This document shows, in pieces, positions 1 to 6,942 of a stretch of 20,834 bases of DNA. The notes under the pieces are model-generated. The model searched no databases. It saw nothing but the letters and a program-made list of their open reading frames with translations, and was not told the DNA's origin. This stretch comes from RUG14121 sp964533935. Its GTDB lineage: Bacteria; Bacillota_I; Bacilli_A; RF39; UBA660. The position numbers and the translations under genes are program-made. The DNA is taken from NCBI GenBank assembly GCA_964533935.1, contig CAZHOG010000015.1:1-20834 (forward strand). The letters run 5' to 3'. Numbering within the stretch: position 1 is the stretch's first letter; every line of letters starts with the position of its first letter.

Positions 1-59
1 ACTAAAAGTATAAAAATTATAATAAGTAAAATTGTGATTAAAAAATCTTTTTTACTCAT
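1..59 (-). CDS. N-terminus of an unidentified membrane protein (partial)
   Basis: The first 19 codons of a gene that runs off the left edge. The visible peptide is MSKKDF followed by an unbroken run of hydrophobic residues (Leu, Ile, Phe), so it is a signal peptide or N-terminal membrane anchor. The ATG at 57-59 is preceded by a good Shine-Dalgarno AAGGAG (68-73) at about 8 nt. The gene is not identifiable from this fragment. It is transcribed away from trpS and has its own leader (60-149). Confidence 0.7.
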   Translation of the reverse strand, partial: MSKKDFLITILLIIIFILL

Positions 60-161
60 ATAAATCACTCCTTAGAATTAATAATAATCCCCCTGAATAA
101 TTCGTCCGATATTTTTAGAGTGATAAACATCTTTTTCTTGCTTCTCGAGAAATGTATTATA
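60..161 (-). promoter_or_regulatory. Promoter and structured leader with possible SD sequestration
   Basis: A TATAAT -10 lies at 156-161; the -35 is poor (TTGAAT at 15 nt is the best). A 10-bp palindrome TTCTCGAGAA (142-151) sits at the expected start point. In the leader, ATCACTC (118-124) is exactly complementary to GAGTGAT (64-70), which overlaps the 3' half of the SD (68-73). The enclosed loop has GAATTA/TAATTC arms (75-80, 98-103) around a run of five G. This could mask the ribosome binding site. No known riboswitch class was recognised. The pairing is seen in the sequence; its regulatory role is inference. Confidence 0.4.
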
Positions 162-199
162 TAATCATTTTTTATTATTCAATAGATTCAACAAAACAA

Positions 200-229
200 G
201 ACAAAATAAAAAAGTTTACTCATGTAAAC
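200..229 (-). terminator. Intrinsic terminator after trpS
   Basis: On the minus strand, GTTTAC (224-229), loop ATGA and GTAAAC (214-219) are followed by TTTTTTATTTT. The hairpin overlaps the trpS stop codon and closes the murG-trpS operon. Confidence 0.75.
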
Positions 230-1319
230 CTTTATATTTTTCTTCTTGTTCTTTTATGAAATTTGCATCATCAAAATAATTAATCCCCATTGATTCTTTA
301 ACTTCTTTTAATGTATTATTAGCACATTCATTTGCAACCTTAGTACCATCTTCTAACATTTTTAATACTTCAGGTATTCTTTGCTCATAATAATGTCTTT
401 TTTCTCTAATTGGTTCTAATAAATCTTCCATAACATCATTTAAGAATTTCTTTATTTTGCTGTCTCCAAGTCCACCCTTTTGATAATGAGCTTTTAATTC
501 ATCTAAATTATTATATTCAGGTAAATACTTTTTAAAATGTTCTTCAGTAGATAATGCATCTAAATAAGTAAATACAACATTTCCTTCAATATGTCCTGGA
601 TCTTCTAATTTAATATGAGTTGGATCAGTATACATTTGCTTAATTTTTTTTGCAATAGTATCTTTATCATCCGATAAATAAATGCAATTTCCTAAAGACT
701 TACTCATTTTAGCTTTTCCATCTATTCCAGGAAGTCTTAAACAAGTTTCATTATCTGGTAATTTAGGATTCGGTTCAATCAATACTTCACCATATGTAGA
801 ATTGAATGATCTTACTATTTCACGTGCTTGCTCAATCATTGGTAATTGATCATCCCCAACTGGAATTATATTAGCTTTAAAAGCAGTTATATCTGCAGCC
901 TGACTAATTGGATAATTAGCAAATCCAACAGGTATTCCACGATCATTATCATCATATCCTCGCATTTTTACTTCTGATTTAACAGTAGGATTTCTAAGTA
1001 ATCTTGGTAATGTAACTAAATTCATATAATACGCTGTTAATTCAGTTAATGCTGGAATTTGAGATTGAATAAAAAATGTTGTTTTATCTGGTGTCAATCC
1101 AACAGATAAATAATCAAGCATTACTTCCAAAACATTATCACGTACTTTTGTTGGATTTCCCGCATTATCAGTTAATGCCTGAGCATCTGCTATAAAAACA
1201 AATAATTTATCATAATCAGATTCATTTTGTAGTCTAACTCTTTCTTTTAATGAACCAACATAATGTCCGATATGCAATCTGCCTGTTGGTCTATCACCTG
1301 TTAATATTATATTTTTCAT
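216..1319 (-). CDS. trpS: Tryptophanyl-tRNA synthetase
   Basis: Cytoplasmic class Ic aminoacyl-tRNA synthetase that charges tRNA-Trp with tryptophan using ATP. The 367-residue product shows the class I signatures: HIGH at residues 16-19 inside GRLHIGHYVGSL, and KMSKS at 204-208. It is slightly longer than the usual 330-350 residues, the extra length lying in the C-terminal helical region. The ATG is set by an AGGAG SD (1328-1332) that overlaps the obgE stop codon. The gap to obgE is 11 nt, so trpS is almost certainly co-transcribed as the last gene of the murG operon. No T-box leader precedes it, so control by tRNA-Trp at this site looks unlikely. Confidence 0.96.
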   Translation of the reverse strand: MKNIILTGDRPTGRLHIGHYVGSLKERVRLQNESDYDKLFVFIADAQALTDNAGNPTKVRDNVLEVMLDYLSVGLTPDKTTFFIQSQIPALTELTAYYMNLVTLPRLLRNPTVKSEVKMRGYDDNDRGIPVGFANYPISQAADITAFKANIIPVGDDQLPMIEQAREIVRSFNSTYGEVLIEPNPKLPDNETCLRLPGIDGKAKMSKSLGNCIYLSDDKDTIAKKIKQMYTDPTHIKLEDPGHIEGNVVFTYLDALSTEEHFKKYLPEYNNLDELKAHYQKGGLGDSKIKKFLNDVMEDLLEPIREKRHYYEQRIPEVLKMLEDGTKVANECANNTLKEVKESMGINYFDDANFIKEQEEKYKGLHE

Positions 1320-1330
1320 ATGTAAAACTC

Positions 1331-2605
1331 CTATTCTTTAAAAGTGAATATGAAATCATTGATTTGAACATCATCACCACGTTTAGCACCAAGTGATTCT
1401 AATTCTTCTTCAACGCCCATTCCTCTTAATTTTCTTGCAAATCTTAATGTAGATTCATCTTCATTAAATTTTGTCATTTTAAATAATTTATCTATTTCAG
1501 CACCCTCAACTATCCATACATCTTCTTCTTTTCTAATAGTATAAGGTTTTTCATTTTGAAATTTATACATAATAAATGATTCAAATTCTGTTTCATCATA
1601 AACTTTAGTTTCTGATATTTTATCTAATTCATCAGCTAAGAAAACCATTAATTCATCTAAGCCATCATTATTTTTAGCTGATATAGAAAATACTTTTAAA
1701 TCAGGAAATTCTTTTTTAAATGCTTTTAAATTATCTTCAAAATCAGGAAGATCTGATTTATTAGCTATTACTACTTCTAATTTATTTTTTAATTTATCAC
1801 TAAATTTTTCATATTCTGCTTTTATTGTTTTATAATCATCAATCGGATTTCTTCCTTCATAGCTTCCCATATCAACAACATGAGCAAGAATTCTTGTACG
1901 CATTGCATGTTTTAAAAATTTATGGCCAAGTCCTAAACCATCAGCCGCTCCTTCAATAAGACCAGGAAGATCAGCTAAAACAAAATTTCTGCCATCCTTT
2001 ACTTTTACTACGCCTAAATTAGGGCTTAATGTTGTAAAGTGATATTCGGCAATTTTTGGATGTGCACCACTAATATTTGATAATAAAGTACTTTTTCCAA
2101 CACTTGGCATTCCAATTAATCCAACATCAGCCATTACTTTTAATTCACATTTTATTTTTCTTTCTTCTCCAGGTTCACCATATTCACTCATTTTTGGAGC
2201 TGGTTCATTTTGAGTAGCAAATGATCTATTTCCACGTCCACCACGGCCTCCATGAGCAACAATAAATTCTTCACCATCTTTAGTTAAATCAACAATAACT
2301 AAATTAGTATCCATATCGTATATAGTAGTACCCTCGGGAACTTTTATTATAACATCTTTGGCATTAGCTCCATTACGGTTACTTCCTTTACCATTGGTAC
2401 CTTTATCAGCTTTAATTATTTTATTATAACGCAAATCAATTAACGTTCTTAAACTCTTATCAACCTTAAAAATGATATCGGCACCTTTACCACCATTACC
2501 ACCATCAGGTCCACCCATTTCTATATATTTTTCACGGCGAAAAGAGGTACATCCATCTCCACCTTTTCCTGCTACTAATTTAATAATTGTTTCATCTACG
2601 AACAT
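1331..2605 (-). CDS. obgE: Obg-family GTPase
   Basis: Essential ribosome-associated GTPase involved in 50S assembly and, in Bacillus, stress signalling. Residues 1-157 form the glycine-rich Obg fold, starting MFVDET and containing GGDGCTSFRREK. The G domain follows, with G1 GMPSVGKST (165-173), G3 DLPG (212-215) and G4 NKSD (282-285). Residues from about 340 to 424 form an OCT domain, as in B. subtilis Obg and unlike E. coli ObgE. The frame is open to a GTG at 2614, but AGGTG lies 6 nt before the ATG at 2605 and the family begins MFVD, so I use 2605 (424 residues). It sits between queH and trpS in the operon. Confidence 0.96.
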   Translation of the reverse strand: MFVDETIIKLVAGKGGDGCTSFRREKYIEMGGPDGGNGGKGADIIFKVDKSLRTLIDLRYNKIIKADKGTNGKGSNRNGANAKDVIIKVPEGTTIYDMDTNLVIVDLTKDGEEFIVAHGGRGGRGNRSFATQNEPAPKMSEYGEPGEERKIKCELKVMADVGLIGMPSVGKSTLLSNISGAHPKIAEYHFTTLSPNLGVVKVKDGRNFVLADLPGLIEGAADGLGLGHKFLKHAMRTRILAHVVDMGSYEGRNPIDDYKTIKAEYEKFSDKLKNKLEVVIANKSDLPDFEDNLKAFKKEFPDLKVFSISAKNNDGLDELMVFLADELDKISETKVYDETEFESFIMYKFQNEKPYTIRKEEDVWIVEGAEIDKLFKMTKFNEDESTLRFARKLRGMGVEEELESLGAKRGDDVQINDFIFTFKE

Positions 2606-2671
2606 AACGATCACCTACTAGGTATTATACCATAATTTTCTAATATTTAAAAAACAAAGTATTCACTTTGT

Positions 2672-3274
2672 TCATTGTTTGTCTTTTGCAAATAAGCAAC
2701 CACAATAATCTTGACGATATAAATTGTATTCTTTCGCAAGTTCTGTACTTCTTTTATATCCTTCTTCTTTTTTAAAATCAGAATAAAGATATTTAACATT
2801 GTATTTATTTTCTAGAGTTCTCCCAATCTCATTAATAGTTTTACTATGCTTATACGGACTTACTGTTAAAGTAGTGCAAAAATAATCGTAACCCTTTTCT
2901 TTAGCAAGTTTTGCAGTATATTCTAACCTTAAAAAATAACATTTATTGCATCTTGCTCCACCTTCAGGTTCATTTTCTAAACCTTTAACATATTCACGAT
3001 AAATATTATTATCGTAATCACAATCGATATAATCTAAAATGCCATCTGTTTTATACTCTTCAATTAACTTAATTTGATTAAATTTTCTTTTTTCATATTC
3101 TTTTTGTGGTTCTATATTAGGATTATAATAAATAATTGTTATATCAAAATATTTAGTTAATCTTTCGATACAACTGGTAGAGCAAGGTCCACAGCAACTA
3201 TGTAGCAATAATTTTTTTCTACCAGTTAAATTACTTATAATCTCTTTCATCTTTGAATTATAATTCTCATTCAT
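2672..3274 (-). CDS. queH: Epoxyqueuosine reductase, QueH type
   Basis: Last step of queuosine biosynthesis: reduction of epoxyqueuosine to queuosine in the wobble position of GUN tRNAs. QueH (formerly DUF208) is the cobalamin-independent replacement for QueG. The 200-residue protein has the family's cysteine layout: CCGPC at residues 27-31, RCNKCY around C109 and C112, and a C-terminal CGC (C191, C193), taken to hold the Fe-S cluster and a metal. The start codon overlaps the ftsQ end as ATGAATGA (8 nt), suggesting translational coupling, with an AGGGG SD 9 nt upstream. No other queuosine gene is in the window, and its place between a division gene and obgE has no obvious functional logic. 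Confidence 0.93.
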   Translation of the reverse strand: MNENYNSKMKEIISNLTGRKKLLLHSCCGPCSTSCIERLTKYFDITIIYYNPNIEPQKEYEKRKFNQIKLIEEYKTDGILDYIDCDYDNNIYREYVKGLENEPEGGARCNKCYFLRLEYTAKLAKEKGYDYFCTTLTVSPYKHSKTINEIGRTLENKYNVKYLYSDFKKEEGYKRSTELAKEYNLYRQDYCGCLFAKDKQ

Positions 3275-4028
3275 TTTGATTTTCCCCTGTATTTTCTAAA
3301 GCCTTTTTTTCTTCTTCAATAGATTGATATGATTTAAAGTATATATTTTCATTACTTGAAGAATCTAAATAAACTACTCCTAAAACATCATTTAATGTTG
3401 CATAAATAGATTGATATTTATTTAAATTCTTTATATTAATTAAATTTATATAAACAGTATTACCATCATTCATTCTAAGAATAAATCTTGTATCATCAAT
3501 TACTTTATCTCCACTTTTGCTTACAGAATATTCTATTTCACTAATACTATTTAAAATATTTATATCTATTTTATTAAATGATTCAATTAATTTATTATAT
3601 ATCTTATCTGGAACATAATTTATTAATGTTGCATAGCCATAAACATCATCAGTTTCTTTAACTTCTTTTTTATTTGATAAAACTATTTTATTATTATTTC
3701 GATTATAAAATAACACTTTGGCTTCTTTGACAATAATAGTTATCTTACCAAATAAGTTTCTTTTTATTTTAACATCTTCAACTAAATCAATATTCTTTAA
3801 ACGTTTTTTTATTTTTATTGAATTAACTTTTAATATAGCAGGATAATCTTTAATACCTGCTTCTGTAATAATTTCATTATCACTTATTAATTTATTTCCA
3901 GTTATATAAATATTTTTTATTGGCATAGATAAAAAGTAATATATTCCCATAACCACTAAATATATTACTAATAATAAGACTATAAATGCTTTAATATTAA
4001 GTTTTTTCTTAACTTTTTTCTTTGCCAT
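3267..4028 (-). CDS. ftsQ: Cell division protein FtsQ/DivIB
   Basis: Bitopic divisome protein that links early and late division proteins with FtsL and FtsB/DivIC. The 253 residues start with a lysine-rich cytoplasmic tail (1-12) and a single transmembrane helix (about 13-34). A POTRA domain (about 36-105) follows, with the typical IYITGNKLISDNEI...AGI opening. The extracellular beta domain comes next, then a short acidic tail. The order murG-murB-ftsQ matches the B. subtilis dcw cluster, where divIB follows murB, and supports the call despite weak sequence conservation. It is separated from murB by 6 nt and overlaps queH by 8 nt. Confidence 0.9.
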   Translation of the reverse strand: MAKKKVKKKLNIKAFIVLLLVIYLVVMGIYYFLSMPIKNIYITGNKLISDNEIITEAGIKDYPAILKVNSIKIKKRLKNIDLVEDVKIKRNLFGKITIIVKEAKVLFYNRNNNKIVLSNKKEVKETDDVYGYATLINYVPDKIYNKLIESFNKIDINILNSISEIEYSVSKSGDKVIDDTRFILRMNDGNTVYINLINIKNLNKYQSIYATLNDVLGVVYLDSSSNENIYFKSYQSIEEEKKALENTGENQNE

Positions 4029-4034
4029 TATTAT

Positions 4035-4901
4035 TTACTCCCAATTTATTTCTTCTTGTTCATTAATTAAATCTATTTGATAATTATCTTTTACTTTTTC
4101 TTTTATATATTTTATCAAATCTTTTATATCTTTACTAGTAGCATTACCAGTATTAATAATAAAATTTGCATGCTTTTCACTAACTTTAGCTCCACCAATA
4201 TTAAATCCTTTTAATTCAAGTTCTTCGATAAGTTTACCAGCAAAATTATTTATAGGATTTCTAAACACACTACCAGCAGAAGGATATTCTAAAGGTTGAG
4301 AAGCTATTCTTCTTTGCAAACGGTCATTAACAATATCTTTCATACTTTGTTTATCACTATAATTAAGCTTTATTTTGCAAGAAATAATTATTAGATCTTT
4401 ATTATTTTTAAAGATACTGTTTCTATATGAAAAGTCACATTCTTTATTGCTTAATTTTATTTCATTCAAATCTTTATCTAGAACTGTTACTTCTTCTATA
4501 ACATCTTTCATTTCACTATTATAAGCACCAGCATTATTATAAATACAACCACCAACAGTTCCAGGAATACTTATTGCCCATTCTAATCCTTTCAAAGAAT
4601 TATCAATTGCTTTTTTAGAAATTAATGGTATCATGCATCCAGCTTCACAATTTAAGTAATTATTCTCAAAACAAATATTTTTCATTTCTTTTAAATTAAT
4701 AATAACTCCATCAAAATAGTCATCATCAACAATAACATTTGAGCAATTGCCTAAAATAAAATATTTCTTTGATTCTTTTCTTAGTTTTAATATTAATTGT
4801 TTTAATTCATCTTTATTTTCTACTATTATAAGTTCTTTTACAATACCACCAGTTTTATAGGTAGTATATTCTTTCATATTAGCATTATTTATTATTTTCA
4901 T
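4035..4901 (-). CDS. murB: UDP-N-acetylenolpyruvoylglucosamine reductase
   Basis: Cytosolic FAD enzyme that reduces enolpyruvyl-UDP-GlcNAc to UDP-N-acetylmuramate in peptidoglycan precursor synthesis. At 288 residues it is the short type II form of Gram-positives. Visible motifs are YTTYKTGG (12-19), GTVGG followed by NNAGAY, the YRNS substrate-binding motif (159-162), and the catalytic Ser in PSAGSVFRNP (S211). A C-terminal Glu (about 281) is the expected partner. The usual GxGSN in the FAD-binding region reads GNCSN (51-55), with Cys for the second Gly. The start overlaps the murG end by 17 nt and has no clear SD, so coupled translation is likely; ATG at 4877 is an alternative. Confidence 0.94.
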   Translation of the reverse strand: MKIINNANMKEYTTYKTGGIVKELIIVENKDELKQLILKLRKESKKYFILGNCSNVIVDDDYFDGVIINLKEMKNICFENNYLNCEAGCMIPLISKKAIDNSLKGLEWAISIPGTVGGCIYNNAGAYNSEMKDVIEEVTVLDKDLNEIKLSNKECDFSYRNSIFKNNKDLIIISCKIKLNYSDKQSMKDIVNDRLQRRIASQPLEYPSAGSVFRNPINNFAGKLIEELELKGFNIGGAKVSEKHANFIINTGNATSKDIKDLIKYIKEKVKDNYQIDLINEQEEINWE

Positions 4902-5970
4902 TAATCATATCTTTAATAGTATTATAAATTAATGTAGTACTATTTTGAACCTCACATTTTTTTAAATTATTTACTATTTCTTTTGTTTTATCATTATTAT
5001 ATATAAGTGTATTAATACTTTCTTTTAAATCTTTTGCTGTTAATTTATCTTCTTCTAGCATTAAACATGCATTCTTTTTATATAAATCATAGGCATTATA
5101 ATATTGATGATTATTTGCAACATTTGGTGATGGAATAATAATTGAAGGCAAATTCAATGCTATTATTTCATTTAATACTCCACTACCTGCTCTTGATATG
5201 ACAACATCTGTATCTTTAAATAATCCAATTAAGTTATCATAAAACGGCAAAACTTTAACATTATTAGGTAAATCCTTTTGATTCACACTGGTAAAATGAT
5301 ATTTACCAGTTATATAAAGCATTTCGTAATCTTCATCTTTTATCATATGAGCTAATTCTATAATTTTATTATTCATAGAGCCACTACCTAAACTACCAAA
5401 TACAACTACTACTAATTTTTCACTTGGATTAAATCCTAAGGTTTGCTTAGAAACTTTTGAAACTTTTATTGCTTCATCACTTCTTGGATGTCCAGTGAAA
5501 ACAACATTATTTGTTTTAAAATATTTTTCACTAGTATCAAATGTAACTCCAATTTTTGTAGCATACTTAGCCAATGCTTTATTTGATTTACCAGGAATAG
5601 AATTTTGTTCATGAATAAATGTTGGAACATTTAATTTATGTGCAGCTTTAATAACTGGAAATGTTACATAACCGCCAAAACCAATTACTACATCTGGTCT
5701 AAAATCTTGAATTATTTTCAAACATTTTTTATATGCTTTTTCAATTAACCAAACATTTTTTATATCTTGTCTAATATTTTTACTAAAACCATATATTTCG
5801 ATTGATTCATATTTTATATTATATTTAGGTATAATATCTTTTTCCATTCTATTATGAGTACCTATATATATAATTTCTAAGTCTTTTTCTGTTTCTTTAA
5901 ACTTATTAATCACACTTAAAGCGGGATATATATGTCCCCCAGTTCCACCTGCTGTAACAATAATTTTCAT
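4885..5970 (-). CDS. murG: MurG transferase (lipid II synthase)
   Basis: Membrane-associated GT28 glycosyltransferase that adds GlcNAc from UDP-GlcNAc to lipid I, giving lipid II. Visible motifs are the N-terminal GGTGGHIYPAL (8-18), GFGGYVTFP (97-105), HEQN (120-123), the GSLGSGSMN loop (192-200) and the donor-site SRAGSGVLNE (259-268). At 361 residues it has normal length. The frame is open to an ATG at 5985, but that has no SD, whereas AAAGGTGAT precedes the ATG at 5970. It is the first gene of the operon, set apart from the upstream response-regulator gene by a terminator. A TATAAT at 5988-5993 is the likely -10. Confidence 0.96.
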   Translation of the reverse strand: MKIIVTAGGTGGHIYPALSVINKFKETEKDLEIIYIGTHNRMEKDIIPKYNIKYESIEIYGFSKNIRQDIKNVWLIEKAYKKCLKIIQDFRPDVVIGFGGYVTFPVIKAAHKLNVPTFIHEQNSIPGKSNKALAKYATKIGVTFDTSEKYFKTNNVVFTGHPRSDEAIKVSKVSKQTLGFNPSEKLVVVVFGSLGSGSMNNKIIELAHMIKDEDYEMLYITGKYHFTSVNQKDLPNNVKVLPFYDNLIGLFKDTDVVISRAGSGVLNEIIALNLPSIIIPSPNVANNHQYYNAYDLYKKNACLMLEEDKLTAKDLKESINTLIYNNDKTKEIVNNLKKCEVQNSTTLIYNTIKDMINENNK

Positions 5971-5987
5971 AATATCACCTTTCATTA

Positions 5988-5993
5988 ATTATA
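5988..5993 (-). promoter_or_regulatory. Probable -10 element for the murG operon
   Basis: A perfect TATAAT with transcription expected to start near 5981, giving a very short leader that still holds the SD. No good -35 is present at 16-18 nt. A TTTACAA/TTGTAAA inverted repeat (6021-6039) lies upstream and might bind a regulator. Confidence 0.4.
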
Positions 5994-6046
5994 CTATAAA
6001 TATCAGAAAAATATTTATTTTTTACAAATTCATTGTAAACACTGCC

Positions 6047-6069
6047 AAATAAAAAAGCCTTAAAGGCTT
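6047..6069 (-). terminator. Intrinsic terminator after the HPt-receiver gene
   Basis: The minus strand reads AAGCCT, a 3-nt loop, AGGCTT, then TTTTTATTT. It overlaps the TAA stop codon of the upstream gene and separates it from the murG operon. Confidence 0.75.
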
Positions 6070-6847
6070 ATAAATTTTTATAATCAATAGTTTTTTGAAT
6101 TACTGACTTAATATCTCTTTCATTAAATGGTTTTGCAAGAAGATCTACTATATCAAAAGTAAATGCTTTGTCAATTGTTTCTTTTTCTTCTGCTCCACTT
6201 ATTATTGAAACTGGTACTTTTTTAAATAAATTATGTTCTTTAAAATAATTTAATACATCAAAACCATTTACATTAGGCATATTTAAATCTAATAATACAG
6301 CTGCAATATCATCAGAATCTGATTCGATAATATTTAATGCTACTTGTCCATCGGTTGCCATTACAACTTCATAACTATCAGCAAAGATTTTTTCTATAAA
6401 ATTTCTAATTAAATTAGAATCATCTACTACTAATATTTTTTTATCTTTAATAATTTTAGGACGTTCAGCAACTGCTGCTTGAACATATTCTTTTCCTAAA
6501 TATTGTTTAACAACATTAATAATTCTTGTTGCTTCTTTAACTAATAAATCATAATTATTTGCAACAAAATACATATTATTTGCTTTGCTTTCCATTTCAT
6601 GTTGGTAAGCTAAATCTGCAAGTCTTGTAAATCCTAAATATTTAGCATCACTTTTTAATGAGTGAACTAGTATTGCATAATTTGCCATATCTCCAACTTC
6701 TTTGTAACTCTTAATATCAGCTAGTTTTCCATAAACTGCTGCTAAAAAATCTTCAAGAGTAGCATCATATGTTTCCATATCTCCTAGAAGTTCTAAACTT
6801 TTTTGTACATCTACGCCATTACCGTATAATAAAGAAATATCTTTCAT
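6068..6847 (-). CDS. HPt domain fused to a response-regulator receiver
   Basis: A 259-residue cytoplasmic phosphorelay protein. Residues about 12-110 form a helical HPt domain with VHSLKSDAKYLG, in which His62 is the expected phosphotransfer residue. Residues about 136-259 form a receiver domain: acidic pair in VVDDSN (D142-D143), phospho-acceptor D187 in LLDLNMP, Ser in SIISGA, and Lys239 in AKPF. There is no DNA-binding or enzymatic output domain. The frame opens at a GTG (6856), but the SD AGGAT is only correctly spaced for the ATG at 6847. It lies just downstream of the hybrid kinase gene, the natural partner, but has its own promoter. The output is not evident; it may relay phosphate or act by protein contact. 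Confidence 0.88.
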   Translation of the reverse strand: MKDISLLYGNGVDVQKSLELLGDMETYDATLEDFLAAVYGKLADIKSYKEVGDMANYAILVHSLKSDAKYLGFTRLADLAYQHEMESKANNMYFVANNYDLLVKEATRIINVVKQYLGKEYVQAAVAERPKIIKDKKILVVDDSNLIRNFIEKIFADSYEVVMATDGQVALNIIESDSDDIAAVLLDLNMPNVNGFDVLNYFKEHNLFKKVPVSIISGAEEKETIDKAFTFDIVDLLAKPFNERDIKSVIQKTIDYKNL

Positions 6848-6873
6848 TTCTAACACATCCTATCTTTAATTTA

Positions 6874-6902
6874 ATTTTATCACATGTTTTTATGGTTGTC
6901 AT
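6874..6902 (-). promoter_or_regulatory. Promoter of the HPt-receiver gene
   Basis: ATGACA (6897-6902) and TAAAAT (6874-6879) are separated by exactly 17 nt, and TG one base before the -10 makes it an extended -10. The -35 lies in the downstream arm of the 6892-6928 inverted repeat. Confidence 0.65.
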
Positions 6903-6928
6903 TAATTTAGCAAATAAGTGACAACCAT
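6892..6928. repeat. 10-bp perfect inverted repeat over the -35 (candidate operator)
   Basis: Arms ATGGTTGTCA (6892-6901) and TGACAACCAT (6919-6928) flank a 17-nt spacer, so arm centres are 27 bp apart. No U-tract follows on either strand, so it is not a standard terminator. The promoter-proximal arm covers the -35 of the HPt-receiver gene, which suggests a repressor or response-regulator site. Confidence 0.55.
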
Positions 6929-6942
6929 TTGTAAACAATATA

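Noticed and set aside
1320..1330. T-box control of trpS
   Set aside because: Only 11 nt separate obgE and trpS, and no T-box sequence is present upstream.
216..3274. Mycoplasma-type genetic code (TGA as Trp)
   Set aside because: TGA serves as the stop of trpS and ftsQ, and conserved Trp positions use TGG.
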